64,000 nucleotides of DNA from Rhinopithecus roxellana (GCF_007565055.1 NC_044552.1:144457358-144521357); one strand, 5' to 3'. Numbered from the stretch's first letter, positions 23,936 through 36,015 are shown. Numbers and translations are program-made. Notes: a model not told the origin generated them from the letters alone.

Positions 23936-24234
23936 AGCTATGGGGAACTTGTAAAAAAGCTATTATATTAAGAATATTTAATATTTGGCTTATTGTCTTC
24001 AGAAATTTCCAGTTTCCTATTTAAGAAAAATTTCCAGCTTGCAACTTTACCTTCTGATCATTCTAAATCAAGAGCTTTTGAATATATTTAACACTTTTTT
24101 TTAAAGGGAGCTGGAAAGGAAATGTAGAAATGAGATGAACAAATAGATTCAATAATTTACCATCAGAAGTTTCCTCAGAGCTGCCAGTAAATCCCTTGCA
24201 AAGTACACAATTAATATTTATGAGGGAGACGTGT

Positions 24235-24330
24235 AGGTCTTACATCTGCCATTGCTCGGTAATTCACTTAATTTCTTTATGGTTCCATTTTCTTAGCACT
24301 ATAATAGAATCAATCTACCCCACTCCCTTG
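24235..24330 (+). repeat. Probable MIR fragment
   Basis: CTGCCATTGCTCGGTAATTC followed by ACTTAATTTCTTTATGGTTC and CATTTTCTTAGCACTATAAT fits the MIR core. It is short and diverged. Confidence 0.4.
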
Positions 24331-24612
24331 AGGGGGTTGGGGTTTGGTGTAAAAAAAGTAAAGACTTGAAATTTTTAAAAATAATCTGGATTGGGTCATC
24401 CTTCCTGGATGGCAAAGATAAACCAGTTTGCACCTAGTAGAGGTTCTTGTAACTTGATCCAAGCTCAGGAAAGAGTCAAAGCCTCTTGCAACAATGATAG
24501 AGTTTATTATTCTTCAAGGTCAGGGTGACTATTCTTTCTCTGTATGATATTTGGCTGTACAGTCAATTGCCATATCCACAGGTTCCACATCCACAGATTC
24601 AACCAACCACAG

Positions 24613-24965
24613 ATAGAAAGAGAGAGAGAGATTCTCAAGAAAGAGAGAGACAGAGAAACAAAGAAGGAAAGGAAAGGAAAGGAAAGGAAAGGAAAGGAAA
24701 GGAAAGGAAAGGAAAGGAAAGGAAAGGAAAGGAGGAAAGGAAGGAAAGGAAAGGAAAGGAACGGAACGGAAAGGAAAGGAAAGGAAAGGCAAGGCAAGGC
24801 AAGGCAAGGCAAGGCAAGGCAAGGCAAGGAAAATAAAGGAAAGGAAAGGAAAGGAAAGGAAAGGAAAGGAAAGGAAAGGAAAGGAAAGGAAAGGAAAGGA
24901 AAGGAAAGGGGGAGGGAGGGAGGAAGGAACGAAGGAAGGAGGAAGAAAGGAAGGAAAGAAGGAAG
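24613..24965 (+). repeat. GGAAA/GGCAA pentanucleotide microsatellite
   Basis: About 300 bp of pentanucleotide units in blocks: GGAAA (about 24667-24732), mixed GGAAC, GGCAA (about 24786-24826, eight or nine units), then GGAAA again to 24909. A degenerate GGAGGGA / GAAGGA edge follows. The strand is almost entirely purine. Long open frames on both strands across it are repeat artefacts. Confidence 0.96.
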
Positions 24966-25104
24966 ACAATACAATAATTTAAAAGAATACAAACAAAAAA
25001 TACAATATAATAATGATTTACTTAGAATTTATGTTGTATTAGCTATTATAAGTCATCTAGAGATGACTTAAAGTATGCAGGAGGATGTGCGTAGGTTATA
25101 TAAG

Positions 25105-26007
25105 TTGAACAAAAAAGCCAGACTCTGTAAAATATTTGAAGAGACTTATTCTGTGCCAAATATGAGTGATCACGGCCCAGGACAGAGCTTCAGGAGATCA
25201 TGAGAACATGTGCCCCAAGTGATTGGGTTACAGATTGGTTTTACACATTTTAGGAAGACAAAAGTTAGAAGCAAAGACATAAATCCATACACATAAAGTA
25301 CACATTGGCCTGGAAGGGTGTGACATGTCAAAGTGGTGTGGGAGATGAGGGTTTCTAGGTCATAGGTGAATTCAAAGACTTTCTGATTTGCAATTGGTGA
25401 AAGTTAAACTTTGCCTAGAGAGTTGAAGTCAGCTTAAAGAAATGCTTGAGTTAAGATAAGGGGAGCTGTGGAAGCCAAGGTTCTTGTTATGTAGATGAAG
25501 CCTGCAGGTAGCAGGCTTCAGAGAGAATAGATATAATAGATGGTAAATGTCTCTTTTTGAAACTTAAAATGTGTCAGACTGTTAGTTAAACCTCCTGGAT
25601 CAGGAAAATACCTAGAAAGGGAAGGAGATTCTCCACAGAATGCAAATTTCCCCTACAAGAGATGGCTTTACAGTGGCATTTCAAAAGATGTCAGAGAAAA
25701 TATATTTTGGGGTAAAATAATTTCCTCCAGAACCTGCTATCTTTCACCTGATGCTATACCAGAGTCAGGCTGGAGCTGGTTATCTTATTGCTACAAAGAG
25801 TCTGCTTTTCTTATGATCTTTATTTTAATGTTAGTCCTGGTCAGTTGTGCCTAACCTCCAAAGGGAAGAGGGTATAACAGGCAAGTCCAACCCTGTCTTC
25901 CTGTCATGGCCTGAATTAGTTTTTCAGATTTTCTTTAGGATTCTGTTGCCTAGGCGGTGGAAGAGTCCATTCAGTTGATTAGGAGCTTACAATTTTATTT
26001 TTTATTT
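25105..26007 (+). mobile_element. Unnamed 0.9-kb repeat inserted in MER2
   Basis: This interrupts MER2 between GTAGGTTATAT and TACAAATACTG, which are contiguous in the intact element as I remember it. I recall similar text as a dispersed primate repeat (GAGACTTATTCTGTGCCAAA, CAGATGAAGCC-like parts), but cannot name it. A TATA on each side could be a 4-bp target duplication. A 9-bp perfect stem with 5-nt loop lies at 25497-25519. Confidence 0.5.
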
Positions 26008-26099
26008 ATGTATACAAATACTGTGCCATTTAATATCAGGAACTTGAGCATATAAGGATTTTTATATCCATGAGCTGTGGATACTGAGGGATGATGGTA

Positions 26100-26705
26100 T
26101 TATCCAGGAGAAAGTAATTTTAACTGTGACAATGTGTTCTGGCATCCCAGGAAAACTTGTGAGGAAATTTCCCTGCCTATCTCTGGTGGGGAGACTAAAG
26201 CGGATTTGAAATTCCCATGTCCATCATCACTTGCAAGACTATAGCTTGTAGTCTCCCTCCTCAAAAACTAATGGCTGAGCAGAGACGAATCTCCAAAATT
26301 AGTGTCGTGCTAAAGTTTCAGGAGGGAGAAATGGTGGTAGAAGCATCTCCACCTGGAGACTAATGGAGATTCTCAAGGAAAGGTGTTGGGGTTGCTAGAA
26401 AAGTTGTTGAAGAGGGAGGCAGCCTAGAAAGAAGAGGGGACTGAGATGAAAATGTGCAAGAGTGGGGGTCTCATGTGGGTCACCCTACTCTGGAAGGCCA
26501 AGTTTTAGGTAAAGCTACAATCTCCCCTGAAGTCTGAACCTTTAGCAAAATTTGTTTCCAACTCCATCCTGATTGAGTATGTGTTGGGTTGGAGAAGACT
26601 CAGAAAGAATGGAAGGAGGAGGTGGTGCCCAGGGGAAAGATGATCACCTGTCACTTTTATTCCAGAGGTTTGATCACAGATAGTGAAACCACCTTTGCAA
26701 AATTA
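26100..26705. other. No recognisable feature
   Basis: Intergenic sequence. Nothing assigned. Confidence 0.4.
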
Positions 26706-27374
26706 TGACTGAGACAGTGAAAGAGATCTAATTTAATGGACTCCATCTTGCTTCTAACCTCCAAGCTGTCCTTGTCCATTCCTGGGTGTAGAGTGAACTC
26801 ACTTTGGGAGAAATTTAGTTTATACTTTATAGTTTAAAACAAAGACGATAACAGCCCTTTCCCAAAGCAGACCTCCTTCTTGCCTGGGGACTAGATTGCC
26901 TTTGTAGGACTAACATCAGCCACAAGATTAGAAATTATGGTTTAGGAGTCACGCGGCTGGAGGCTACAAGATTCTCACCCTCCATAAACTGCTCCTAAGA
27001 TCAGTGCTTGAGATATTTTGCAGACCCTGCACTTGATGGATCAGCTGGCACCACTCAGATCAATAAACTGGCTCATCTGATCTTGTGGTCCCCACCCAGG
27101 AAGTGACTCAGCTCAAGAAGACAGCTTCAGCTCCCTATGATTTTATCTCTGACCAATCAGCATTCTTGGCTCACTGGCTTTCCCCCACCCACCAAGTTTC
27201 CTTAAAAACTCTGCTCCCCGAATGCTCATGGAGACTGATTTGAGAAATAATAAAACTCCAGTCTCCCACATAGCTGGCTCTGCATGAATTTCTCTTTCTC
27301 TATTGCAATTCCCCTGTCTTGAGAAATCAACTATGTCTAAGCAGTGGGCAAGGTGAATCCATTGGGAGGTTACA
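26706..27374 (+). mobile_element. ERV-type solo LTR (class I-like)
   Basis: A 669-bp segment starting TGACTGAGACAGTG and ending GGAGGTTACA. It has a classical LTR order: GACCAATCAGC (CCAAT box, near 27153), CCTTAAAAAC (TATA-like, near 27201), AATAATAAAACTCC (polyadenylation signal, near 27247), then a T/C-rich U5-like end. No primer-binding site or internal viral sequence follows, so it is a solo LTR. No clear target duplication is seen, and the family name is uncertain. Confidence 0.7.
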
Positions 27375-27899
27375 ATGGAATGAAGAAGGACCTCCTCCAT
27401 CTCTACCCTTACCTCACCCCAGTCCTGGGGATTTCTAGGCAGAGCTGCCAGTGACCTGTGGAATGGGGAGATACACAGGCCCGCAACAGCAGAGAGACCT
27501 CACTGGCCCACATGGCTGCCTGCCTTAATTGAGTAAGGAACAGTCTTTAAGACTGGGAACAATAAATCTTCAAAATACACTGTGAGTATCCAATTCGACA
27601 ATTTAAATGAAAATACTTTTCTATCTCTAAAGCACTATACAAATAAAAGTATTATTTTTTAAGTATGTACTATTAACTCAATTACATAGATCTTGACCCA
27701 AAGTGTTTGGTCTGTCCTTCTGTCTCTAATATCAAAGTAATTTTTTCAGTGCCTACATATTAGCATTCTGGGTTAAAAGTCACCTTGAATCCAGTATAAC
27801 CTCTCTATTGACTCCATTTACCACTTGGCTTATTCCCAAGGTAGGCTGGAACAGAGTGTGAATACAGATCTGTAGCCTGGAGTACAAATAAGAAGGCAT
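27375..27899. other. No recognisable feature
   Basis: Intergenic sequence. Nothing assigned. Confidence 0.45.
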
Positions 27900-28075
27900 T
27901 GAATTAATTCACTGAACCGTTTTGGAACATCTACTTTGTCGTAGGCAGTGTGGGAGGTATCAAAGAGAAAAAACAAAAAAAAAAAATTGTACTCTAAGGA
28001 GATCTAAATCTAGAGGAAGAGCTAGACAAAAATTCACTGGAATTTAGGACAGGATGTGCTATGATAGGAGCCTCA
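27900..28075 (-). repeat. L2 LINE fragment
   Basis: A diverged reversed L2: GGAACATCTACTTTGTCGTA, GGCAGTGTGGGAGGTATCAA, GAAGAGCTAGACAAAAATTC. Confidence 0.5.
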
Positions 28076-28364
28076 CTCTTCTTAGAGACAAATCAAAGAG
28101 AAGCATTATATTCTAAGGAGTTGGCCTGGTACATTAACAGTGGGGTTAGCATAACACCTTTTACAATATGCCTACAAAAACTGAGTTTAAATTGATTGCC
28201 TAGTGATTCACACTGGCAGATCTCTAGATTTGTTGTGAACTCTGGGTTGCCAAGAATATAAACAAGAATATGGTGGGCTGTGGGGTGTGAGCAGTAGAAT
28301 AACAATAACCATGGAAATGCAGAGGACACATCTCAACCATATAGAAGCAGTATCCATGGTCAAT

Positions 28365-28595
28365 TAGAGCCTGGGCTGTAAATCTTTCTACCACATTTGA
28401 ATTCCAAGCTCTCCTCCCTAATCACTATGTGATCTCCAGCAAGCTAATTTAACATTTCTTGCTTCCATTTTTTCATTTGTAAACTGAGATTAATAAAAGT
28501 ACCTACTTCAAAGAATAGTTTCAAGAATGAAAAAGAATATCCTTGAAAAACTCTTAAAACAACTCTGGCAAAAAGTGAGGGCTCAGTAAATCCAT
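28365..28595 (+). repeat. MIR SINE
   Basis: A near-complete MIR: GAGCCTGGGCTGTAAATC, ACTATGTGATCTCCAGCAAG, CATTTGTAAACTGAGATTAA, TAGTTTCAAGAATGAAAAAG and AGTGAGGGCTCAGTAAATCC. Confidence 0.75.
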
Positions 28596-28956
28596 TTTCA
28601 GTGTTATGTTTTTCAGCTCCAGGGAAAGTTAAATGGCAAGAATTATTGGGAAGACAATGAATTTCAGACAGGCAGGCCTCATGAAGTTTGCAATATCAGG
28701 AACTGATAAGTCATTGAGAATCTGAATAGTGCTAATGCTGTTTTATGTTTCCAGGCCTCCCTTCCACAGGCTAACCCTTCCTCATCTATAGATATATTTG
28801 CTTTCACCCAGTCTTTGCCACTACTGTGCCTCAGCTCTTCTCCCAGATGCTGGGTCTATGGCTTCTTTCTTGACTTCACTGCTGCTCGTTTTCCAGTTTC
28901 TGTGGGTTCATGCCGCTTCCTCTCTGTGTGGCACTTAATTTCTGCTACTATCACCT

Positions 28957-29125
28957 ACATATTGGTCTATTTTCACACTGCTATAACGAACTACCTGAGA
29001 CAGGGTAATTTATGAAGAAAAGAGGTTTAATTGACTCACAGGTCTGCTGGCTTAACAGGAAGCATGGCTAGGAGGCCTCAGGAAACTTACAATCATGGCA
29101 GAAAGCAATGGAGAAGCAAGGCAAA
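28957..29125 (-). mobile_element. MaLR LTR fragment (MST/MLT1)
   Basis: A reversed MaLR LTR: ATTGGTCTATTTTCACACTG, CCTGAGACAGGGTAATTTAT, GGTTTAATTGACTCACAG, AAACTTACAATCATGGCAGA. It is truncated at the right. Confidence 0.8.
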
Positions 29126-29849
29126 AGTCAAATCATCTGAAAATGTCTAGATTTTTTTTTATGTATGTAAAGTAATATATTTTATGCACAATTGAATTCC
29201 TGTATCGTGCCTAAATGTAAAACAAAAGAAAGAATACCTTTAAGTTTAAACCCATGGAGGCTCCCCCAGGACAACAAATCCATTTATCATAGAATGAAAT
29301 GTCAATTAAGAGAGCCAAGAGAGCAAACTTGTGCTCTCTTCCTGTTGAAATATTTCAGTACAACATGAAAATTCAACTGAGTCCAAATTTACATGCACAC
29401 GTATAAAACAAGGTGGAGTATTCATTCTTCTCCCTTATGGTATGGACTATTATTGAATTTCTATTTTCTAAACTAAATAATGAAATTTTTACTTTCTGAA
29501 AGAATATATGGAAGGAAAAACACTACCCATTTTTAAAAGAAAAATCTACATCTACTAAAGCCACGTTTGGTAAAAGAAAACAAAATTTTTGTCTAACTGC
29601 CAGAACTATTCAGTAATTTTGAAATCTCAGAGTTCTGCAAATGGCAAGTTTACTGTGCTTTCTGGGTGACACACAAGTGATCTCTGTACTTGACAGTCCA
29701 TGAGACCACGCACTTCAACAGTCACTAAGGGTCCCTTGCCAGTGAGCTTGGTTTTCTCTATATGAATTGCCAACCCCCTCCTCAAACAACCAGTAAACTA
29801 AACCTTTAATCTTGGGATTGCTGAGAAAGATTTGATAAAATGTGTTTGA
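29126..29849. other. No recognisable feature
   Basis: AT-rich intergenic sequence. Nothing assigned. Confidence 0.45.
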
Positions 29850-30090
29850 TAAATATTTACTGAGTGTCTACTTTATGATAAGCAATATTCTGGTTCTGAG
29901 AATAAAGCAGAGAAGTACAAAATCTCCACCCCTGTGGAGTTTACATTCTACTTACAGGACACAGAAAATAATAAAATAAGTAAGTAAAACATGTGGAATG
30001 TTAGATGAGATGAGTGCTATCAAGAGAATAAAGCAGGGAAGGAGGATAGGAAAACTTGAGTGAGAATGATTTCAAATCTTCATAAGGCTA
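29850..30090 (-). repeat. L2 LINE 3' part
   Basis: A reversed L2: AAATATTTACTGAGTGTCTA, GTGGAGTTTACATTCTACTT, GAGTGCTATCAAGAGAATAA, GCAGGGAAGGAGGATAGG. Confidence 0.7.
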
Positions 30091-30957
30091 TCAGGGAAGA
30101 ACCTACTTATATAATATTATACTTGTGTAAAGACGTACCTGAAGTTGGTAAGAAAATGAGATGTGCATATTTGTGGAGACAGTATTCTGGGCAGAGAGAA
30201 CCACAAGTACAGAGAGCCTTTATTAGTTATTAATAAAAGGAAAGCTATTCTTCCATAAGGAGTTGTTTGAGATGAAAGAATCACATGCATGCCCCAAAAC
30301 AAAATCTGTTTACAAACGTGCTTCTCAAACTCTATAAAAATTTTTGCATCCTAAACATCAAAACAGTAGGTGAATTTGATTTTAGAAGTTTTGTTATCCG
30401 GCATCTATGTTTAACTAAAGAAAACTCAAATTGATAGAATACAGTAGGAGGCATAGTTGAAGAGTTAGTTATTGTATCTGTTAAATTACTGACAAGATTT
30501 CCCACCTCAAAAAAATAGACCTTCTCAAATGGATGACTTACTCAGTTGGAATTTTCTGGCTTTTAATTTTAGAGGGAAGAAATAAATTAAGAGAAAATAA
30601 GCTCAGATTAATCATTAAACGGGCAAAACTAAACTTTCAGATTGTGTCTTTGGGTCTTTAAAATTTATTCCAGTCTTTTGCAGTTTTTGTATTTGCAATT
30701 ATAATTCTAGAAAATCAAAACTAATACTCATATAGAGGCATGGGAAAATTTCCAATGTTCAAGGAAAAATAAATTATCTTCATAGTATTGAATTTACTAA
30801 ACAAGAAGTATATACATGTTGATATCAGAAAGATCTCTAATGTTGATACATTAATAAACACTAGTATATTATATATTTATAACCATATAAAATATCATAA
30901 TCTGTATCACATCTCTTTGTGAGTCTCAGAAGAGCTAATCACAGATATTACTAAGGG
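30091..30957. other. No recognisable feature
   Basis: AT-rich intergenic sequence. Nothing assigned. Confidence 0.45.
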
Positions 30958-31319
30958 TCTTAGTCAGTTTGGCTGCTATTATGATTACCATAGACTGGGT
31001 GACTTAAACAACAGAAATGTATTTCTCACTGTTGTGGAGGATGGAAATTCAAGATCAGGGTGTTCTAATGATCTTGACCCATCATGATCGGATTCTGGTG
31101 AGGGCCCTCTTCCAGGTTTGCAGATGATCACTTTCTCACTGTATCTCCACATAGCAAAGAGAAAGATCATCTGTTTCTCACGTCTCTTCTTCTGAGAACA
31201 CTAAGCCCATTCTGAGAACTTCACTCTCATGACCTAATTACCTCCCAAAGGCTCCACCTCTCATACCATAGCATTGGGAGTGAGGATATCAACAGGTGAC
31301 ACAATCATTCAGTCCATGG
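30958..31319 (-). mobile_element. MLT1-type LTR
   Basis: A reversed full-length MLT1 solo LTR: GGTCTTAGTCAGTTTGGCTG, CCATAGACTGGGTGACTTAA, TCTGGTGAGGGCCCTCTTCC, TGACCTAATTACCTCCCAAA and an end like CATTCAGTCCATGGCA. Confidence 0.85.
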
Positions 31320-31719
31320 CACTGAGATCCTGAATTCTAAGATGGTAAGGGCCTTTTCTTCCTCCTTTATGGTGTCACTTAGAAGTATACTAGACCACAT
31401 CTAAGATCCTTCGGCAGGAGAGAAGTGAATTCATAAAGTCTGCCAATTGTAATACACTGATGGATGAGGCAAGAGGAAAACATCTTTCAGCCTACTCTGA
31501 AATGGTGAGTTGCTTACTCTCCGAAGCATGAGGACCGAATTCTCCTTACAATTTTATTTCGCTAGAGTTTTGCTATTGCCTGTTTACATAAAAAAAAAAA
31601 AATAGTAAGGTCCCTTTGTTAAGCTTAAAATACCCTCAGAGAATCTTCCAGCGATGCATATTTGATATACCATTCACACAGAAAACTAAAATGACTAAGG
31701 TCAAGGTTACAAATAATTC
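31320..31719. other. No recognisable feature
   Basis: Intergenic sequence. Nothing assigned. Confidence 0.45.
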
Positions 31720-32280
31720 AATCTTCAGAAAGTACTTCTTAACCACCTACTTTGTGCCAGAGCCTGTGCTAGGAACAGAAGCAAACTCTTCCTAAACAGA
31801 AGAGTCTAGGACAGAAACAGCTCCTCCCCTCATGGAGTCTATAGGCTCATCTAGGAGGATCTAGCAGAATGATTACAACTGAGATGAGGGGGTTGAAAAT
31901 GCACGGGGTGCAATAATTACAAAACCTCAAGCACCTGACTTTCAGGGATGTCAGGAAAGGAGTTTCTTCTCAAAGTGCCAATTAACCTGATAGGTGAAGG
32001 ATGAGCAGAAATTAATCTTGGCCTTAGGAGAATGGCGGAACGAGTGTGCCAGGGAAAGAGGCTCCCAACAGAGGGATGAGCAGTTAGTGCCTTTCAAGCA
32101 CCAAAGAGAATGTCTTTTGTGACTTGAACACTGTAAGAAGAGCAGCAGTCAGGTCCTGTAGGACTCCAGAGGCCCATGGAGGTTTCTGAACATCACTGTA
32201 AGAGTGCTGGGAGGCTTCAAGGGTTTTAAGCAGGAGAATTAAATGACAGGTTTTAAAAGTTTGAAAGATTGCTCTGTGAG
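31720..32280 (-). repeat. L2 LINE 3' part
   Basis: A long reversed L2: TTTGTGCCAGAGCCTGTGCT, CTCCCCTCATGGAGTCTATA, GATGTCAGGAAAGGAGTTTC, GGAGGCTTCAAGGGTTTTAA, AAGATTGCTCTGTGAG. The THE1 LTR abuts its right end. Confidence 0.7.
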
Positions 32281-32641
32281 TGCGTTAGTCCATTTTCACA
32301 CTGCTGATAGACATACCTGAGACTGGGTAATTTATAAAGAAAAAGAAGTTTTAATGGACTCACAGTTCCATGTGTCTGGGGATGCCTCACAATCATGGTG
32401 GAAGCCAAAAGGCATGTCTTACCTGGTGGCAGACAAGACAGAATGAGAACCAAGCAAAAGGGGGTTCCTCTTATAAAACCATCAGATCTTGTGAGACTTA
32501 TTCACTACCATGAGAACAGTACGGGGGAATCCATCTCCATGATTCAATTATCTCCCACCAGGTCCCTCCCACAATACATGAGAATTATGGGAGCTACAAA
32601 TCAAGATGAGATTTGGGTGGGGATACAGCCAAACCACATCA
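32281..32641 (-). mobile_element. THE1/MST (ERVL-MaLR) solo LTR
   Basis: A full 361-bp LTR, reversed: GTTAGTCCATTTTCACACTG, GAGACTGGGTAATTTATAAA, CACAATCATGGTGGAAGCC, AGATTTGGGTGGGGATACAG, ending ACCACATCA. The flanks GTGAG (32276-32280) and GTGTG (32642-32646) resemble a 5-bp target duplication with one change. The apparent coding frame at 32395-32667 is an accident of the LTR. Confidence 0.9.
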
Positions 32642-33867
32642 GTGTGCAATCTGAAATTTGTCTTTAATGCTTACAGAAAACAAAAAGCATGAAATGCAAG
32701 CTCACGCCAGCCTCCATAGGAGAGATTGGGTACATATGGGTGCTCATGACAGGGCAGCCTTTCCTAGCTATTAGGAAAGCAACTTCTAAACATACGCTCT
32801 TGTAACTGCCCGCAGAGTCATGGCTGGCACTGCTCAATGTCTCACAAGAACAGATATCTTACTTGACCTTCATTGACATTGACTGGCAGTGTGAATATAA
32901 TAAAATTCTCCTCAGAGGTTTTAATGGTCTGTTATATATCTGAGGTCATAGCCCATCTTGCTAATAACTTTGTCAAAAAGCAAGCACCAATATATCATCA
33001 AAAAGAATGTTTTCCTTTCCTTCAGTATTTGAGGGGTGCTGATTTCCTCCAAGCCCAGAGGCTATTGTTTGGTTGTGGCATTAATTAGAGAGCATTTTTG
33101 GGAACTTTATGCTGCACTCTGGTTAATATACTGTCTGAGGGAAAAGGTGATGTTCTTTTTTTCCCATTAAGCCCCAGTGCCTACTCCTGGATTCAGCGGG
33201 ATACCAAAGAGCCTTGGGCTATTCCTGATTTAGTAATAATCCCAAAACTCAGCCAATACTCTCTAACATGTGGCCTCAATCTGCATTTCCCAGATTCAAA
33301 CCTGCTTGAGTCCATCTAGAACTCACTAGCCAGCCTTTCAGAACACCTAAGAAAAAGGTCTGTGTTTTTTCTTCCAAGATATAAATGTTCTAGGAAGGTA
33401 TTCACCAAGCTTGAGTTCTACATGTTCTCTTGGGGCCCAAGGTCAGGATGAGGCAGAGGCTGGCTGAGTCCTTCCTTCATAGAGCATGCCTCTTCACAGT
33501 CAGGGATCATGACAAAGACAGATCAAGTTTGAAGTCTTTTTTGGCTCTGGGACTCCATTTTCACCTGGCCAGCCTCCCACCTTAGACATTTTTATGTTAT
33601 CAGATCAAAGAGAAGAACTCTGAGTGGATAGCTTTGAGATATCAGGACTTTCCAAAATGATCTTCATAAGAGTCTGCTATACCGGATAAATGAAAAATCA
33701 ACTCAAGAATAGGCTTCTCCCCAGGAGGATGAGAACCAAGGCCATTTAACAAATGAAGGTTGAAATGACACTTTGCAGTCACTTCTAAATTCACATCTTC
33801 ATTTCACTCTTTTCCTCCTTTTATCCATCCATGACCTTACATTAAAAGAATGCACTGCCTTTGTGAA
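32642..33867. other. No recognisable feature
   Basis: About 1.2 kb of intergenic sequence. I recognise no repeat or gene. Short frames at 32873-33319 have no support. Confidence 0.4.
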
Positions 33868-35030
33868 AGACCTCTGTTTTGTAAAAAATATATATTTTCT
33901 TAAAGAGTAATTTTAGATTTACAGAAAAGTTGAAAAAAGAAACCACCAGAGAGTTCCCATATTCTCCTGAGCAACCGGCCTTCACCAATTTCCCCTGTTG
34001 TTAACATCTTGCATTAGTATGGTTCATTTGTTACTTTCAGGAAATAATATTGATACATTATTATTAATTAAAATTCATAGATTACATTAGGATTTACTCT
34101 GTGTAGTAGAGTTCTACGGGTTTTGGCAAATGCATAATGTCATGTATCTACCATTATACTATGACATGAAATACTTTCACTGCTCTAAATCTCCTCTGTG
34201 CTTCATCAATCCTTCCCTCCATCCCTCCCTCTGAGACTTAGCAACCACTAATCTCTTTACTGTTTCCATAGTTTTCTCCTTTCCAGAATGTCATATAGTT
34301 TGAATCATACCCTATGAAGCCTCTTCAGATTGGCTTTGTTCACTGAGTAATAGACATCTAAGGTCTCTCCATGTCGTTTTGTCACTTGATAGCTCATTTC
34401 CTGTTTTATTGTTGCATAGTATTCCATTCTATGAATGTGCCATGGTTTGTATATCCATTCACCTATTGAAGGACATTTTGGTTGCTTCCAAGTTTGGCAA
34501 TTATAAACATTGGTGTGTGGGTTTCTGTATGGACCTATGTTTTCAACTCATTTGGGTGAATACTTAGGATCACACATTCTGAATCATATGGTAAGAACAT
34601 GCCTTGCTTTGTAAGAAACCGCCAAGCCATCTTCCAAAATGAATGTAACATTTTGCCTTCTTACCAGCAATGAATGAAAGCTCCTGCTGCTCCATATGCC
34701 GGCCAGCATTTGATATTGTCAGTGTTTGGGATTTTTGGCATTTTAATAGGTGGGTAGTGATGTTTCCTTGTTGTTTTAATTTGGAATTCTCTAATGACAT
34801 ATGATGCAAAGCACCTTTTCATACACTTACTTGTTATCTGTATGTCTTCTTTGGTGAGGTGTCTGTTCATATCTTTTGCCCATTTTTAATGGGATTTTTG
34901 TTTTCCTGTTGCTGAATTTTAAGGATTATTTGCATATTTGGAGATCGGTCTTTTATCAGAATGTGTTTTGCAAATATTTTCTCCAATCTGTCACTTAACT
35001 TTTCTTAGGAGTGTTTTTCACAGAGAAGAC
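33868..35030 (-). mobile_element. L1M-class (L1MB/L1MC-like) 3' end
   Basis: A reversed L1 3' UTR and ORF2 end: TTTAGATTTACAGAAAAGTT, GAGAGTTCCCATATTCTCCT, TTTTGGCAAATGCATAATGT, TCATTTCCTGTTTTATTGTT, then ORF2 C-terminal coding to about 35015. One open piece (34661-34870) encodes MNRHLTKEDIQITSKCMKR, the ORF2 tail. It is ancient and inactive. Confidence 0.88.
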
Positions 35031-35339
35031 ATAGAAGAACATGTTGTCCTCAAGAAGGACCTGTATCAAATTTAATTTCACACACTGTCAGTTCAAGGTA
35101 AGTTCAGTTAAGATGCTCAAGACACTTACTGCAGCAAAATCCAACTGAATATGTGTACATGAGCCCCTAGGGTGTGCCAATATGTGTACTTACATCAACT
35201 AGTAATGTTACAACAGTTTTCCCAGGGCTCTGTAACTTCAAGGATTTCATTCTTAAGTATTGAAAAGGAGAGTATAAGTGGGTATATAGAGACAATGGTA
35301 ACATCCTTAAAAATACAGAGAAAAGGGAGAAAATTGTTC

Positions 35340-36015
35340 CTTAGGAGTTAGAAGAATATGAACAAAGCATTTATTAATTTAATAAGCTCTTACTCTATAC
35401 TAAATAATAGGCCAAGCTTTGCTGATATCACACAAAATCCTCACATTCATGGAACTTACACTCTAGTGGGTGAAACAGACAATAAAAGAGACAAGACAAC
35501 AGATGATAGTGACAAATGGTAAAGAGAAAAATAAAGCAGGAAAAGAAGATGAAGTGTTGGGGATAGGGTGAAATTTTAGGTAGAATAACAGGAAGTCCTT
35601 TAAAAAGTGACTTTGGGAAATGACCTGTAGGAAACGATCTCAGGGAGAGATCATTCCAGGCAGGAATTCCAGCAGGTGCAAAGGCTGGGCATGTCTGAAC
35701 AACAGTGGGAAGGCCATTATGGCTGAAGCAGAGACAACACAGAGAAGAGCAGTAGGGGATGAAGAGAGAGTTAGTGAGGAGCCAGGCTATCCTAGCCTCA
35801 GAGGTCATTGAAAGGACTTTGGCTTTGAAATAAGGAGCCATTGCAAGCTCTTGAGCAGAGGAGTGACATTATCGGGATTATGTCTTCACAAGATCTGTCA
35901 ACTATGGAGAATAGACTGAAAGGGGGCAAAGGGCAGAGGCAAGGCCCAATTAGAGACAATCAAAATAACCTAGGTGAGAATTGATGGTCAGCTGGTCTTG
36001 AGTGATGAGCATAAA
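35340..36015 (-). repeat. L2 LINE, 0.7 kb
   Basis: One of the longest L2 copies here, reversed: ATGGAACTTACACTCTAGTG, GGGTGAAACAGACAATAAAA, GATCATTCCAGGCAGGAATT, AGGTGCAAAGGCTGGGCATG, TGAGCAGAGGAGTGACATTA, ATAACCTAGGTGAGAATTGA. Frames at 35428-35841 are chance frames in L2. Confidence 0.85.

Larger units (their letters stand above)
24560..26097 (+). mobile_element. MER2 (Tigger MITE), interrupted
   Basis: The left TIR region (CAGTCAATTGCCATATCCAC, GATTCAACCAACCACAG) is at 24560-24612. Middle MER2 sequence (TATTATAAGTCATCTAGAGA, GGAGGATGTGCGTAGG) is at 24966-25104. The right end (GGAACTTGAGCATATAAGGA, GGATACTGAGGGATGATG) is at 26008-26097. TA lies outside both ends (24558-24559, 26098-26099), as expected for a Tigger-type element. 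The A-rich part was replaced by a purine microsatellite, and an unrelated 0.9-kb segment interrupts it further on. Confidence 0.8.

Noticed and set aside
24507..25071. Open frames up to 175 codons across the pentanucleotide repeat
   Set aside because: Artefact of the stop-free purine repeat; present in several frames at once.
35428..35841. 137-codon frame on the minus strand
   Set aside because: It lies within an L2 fragment.
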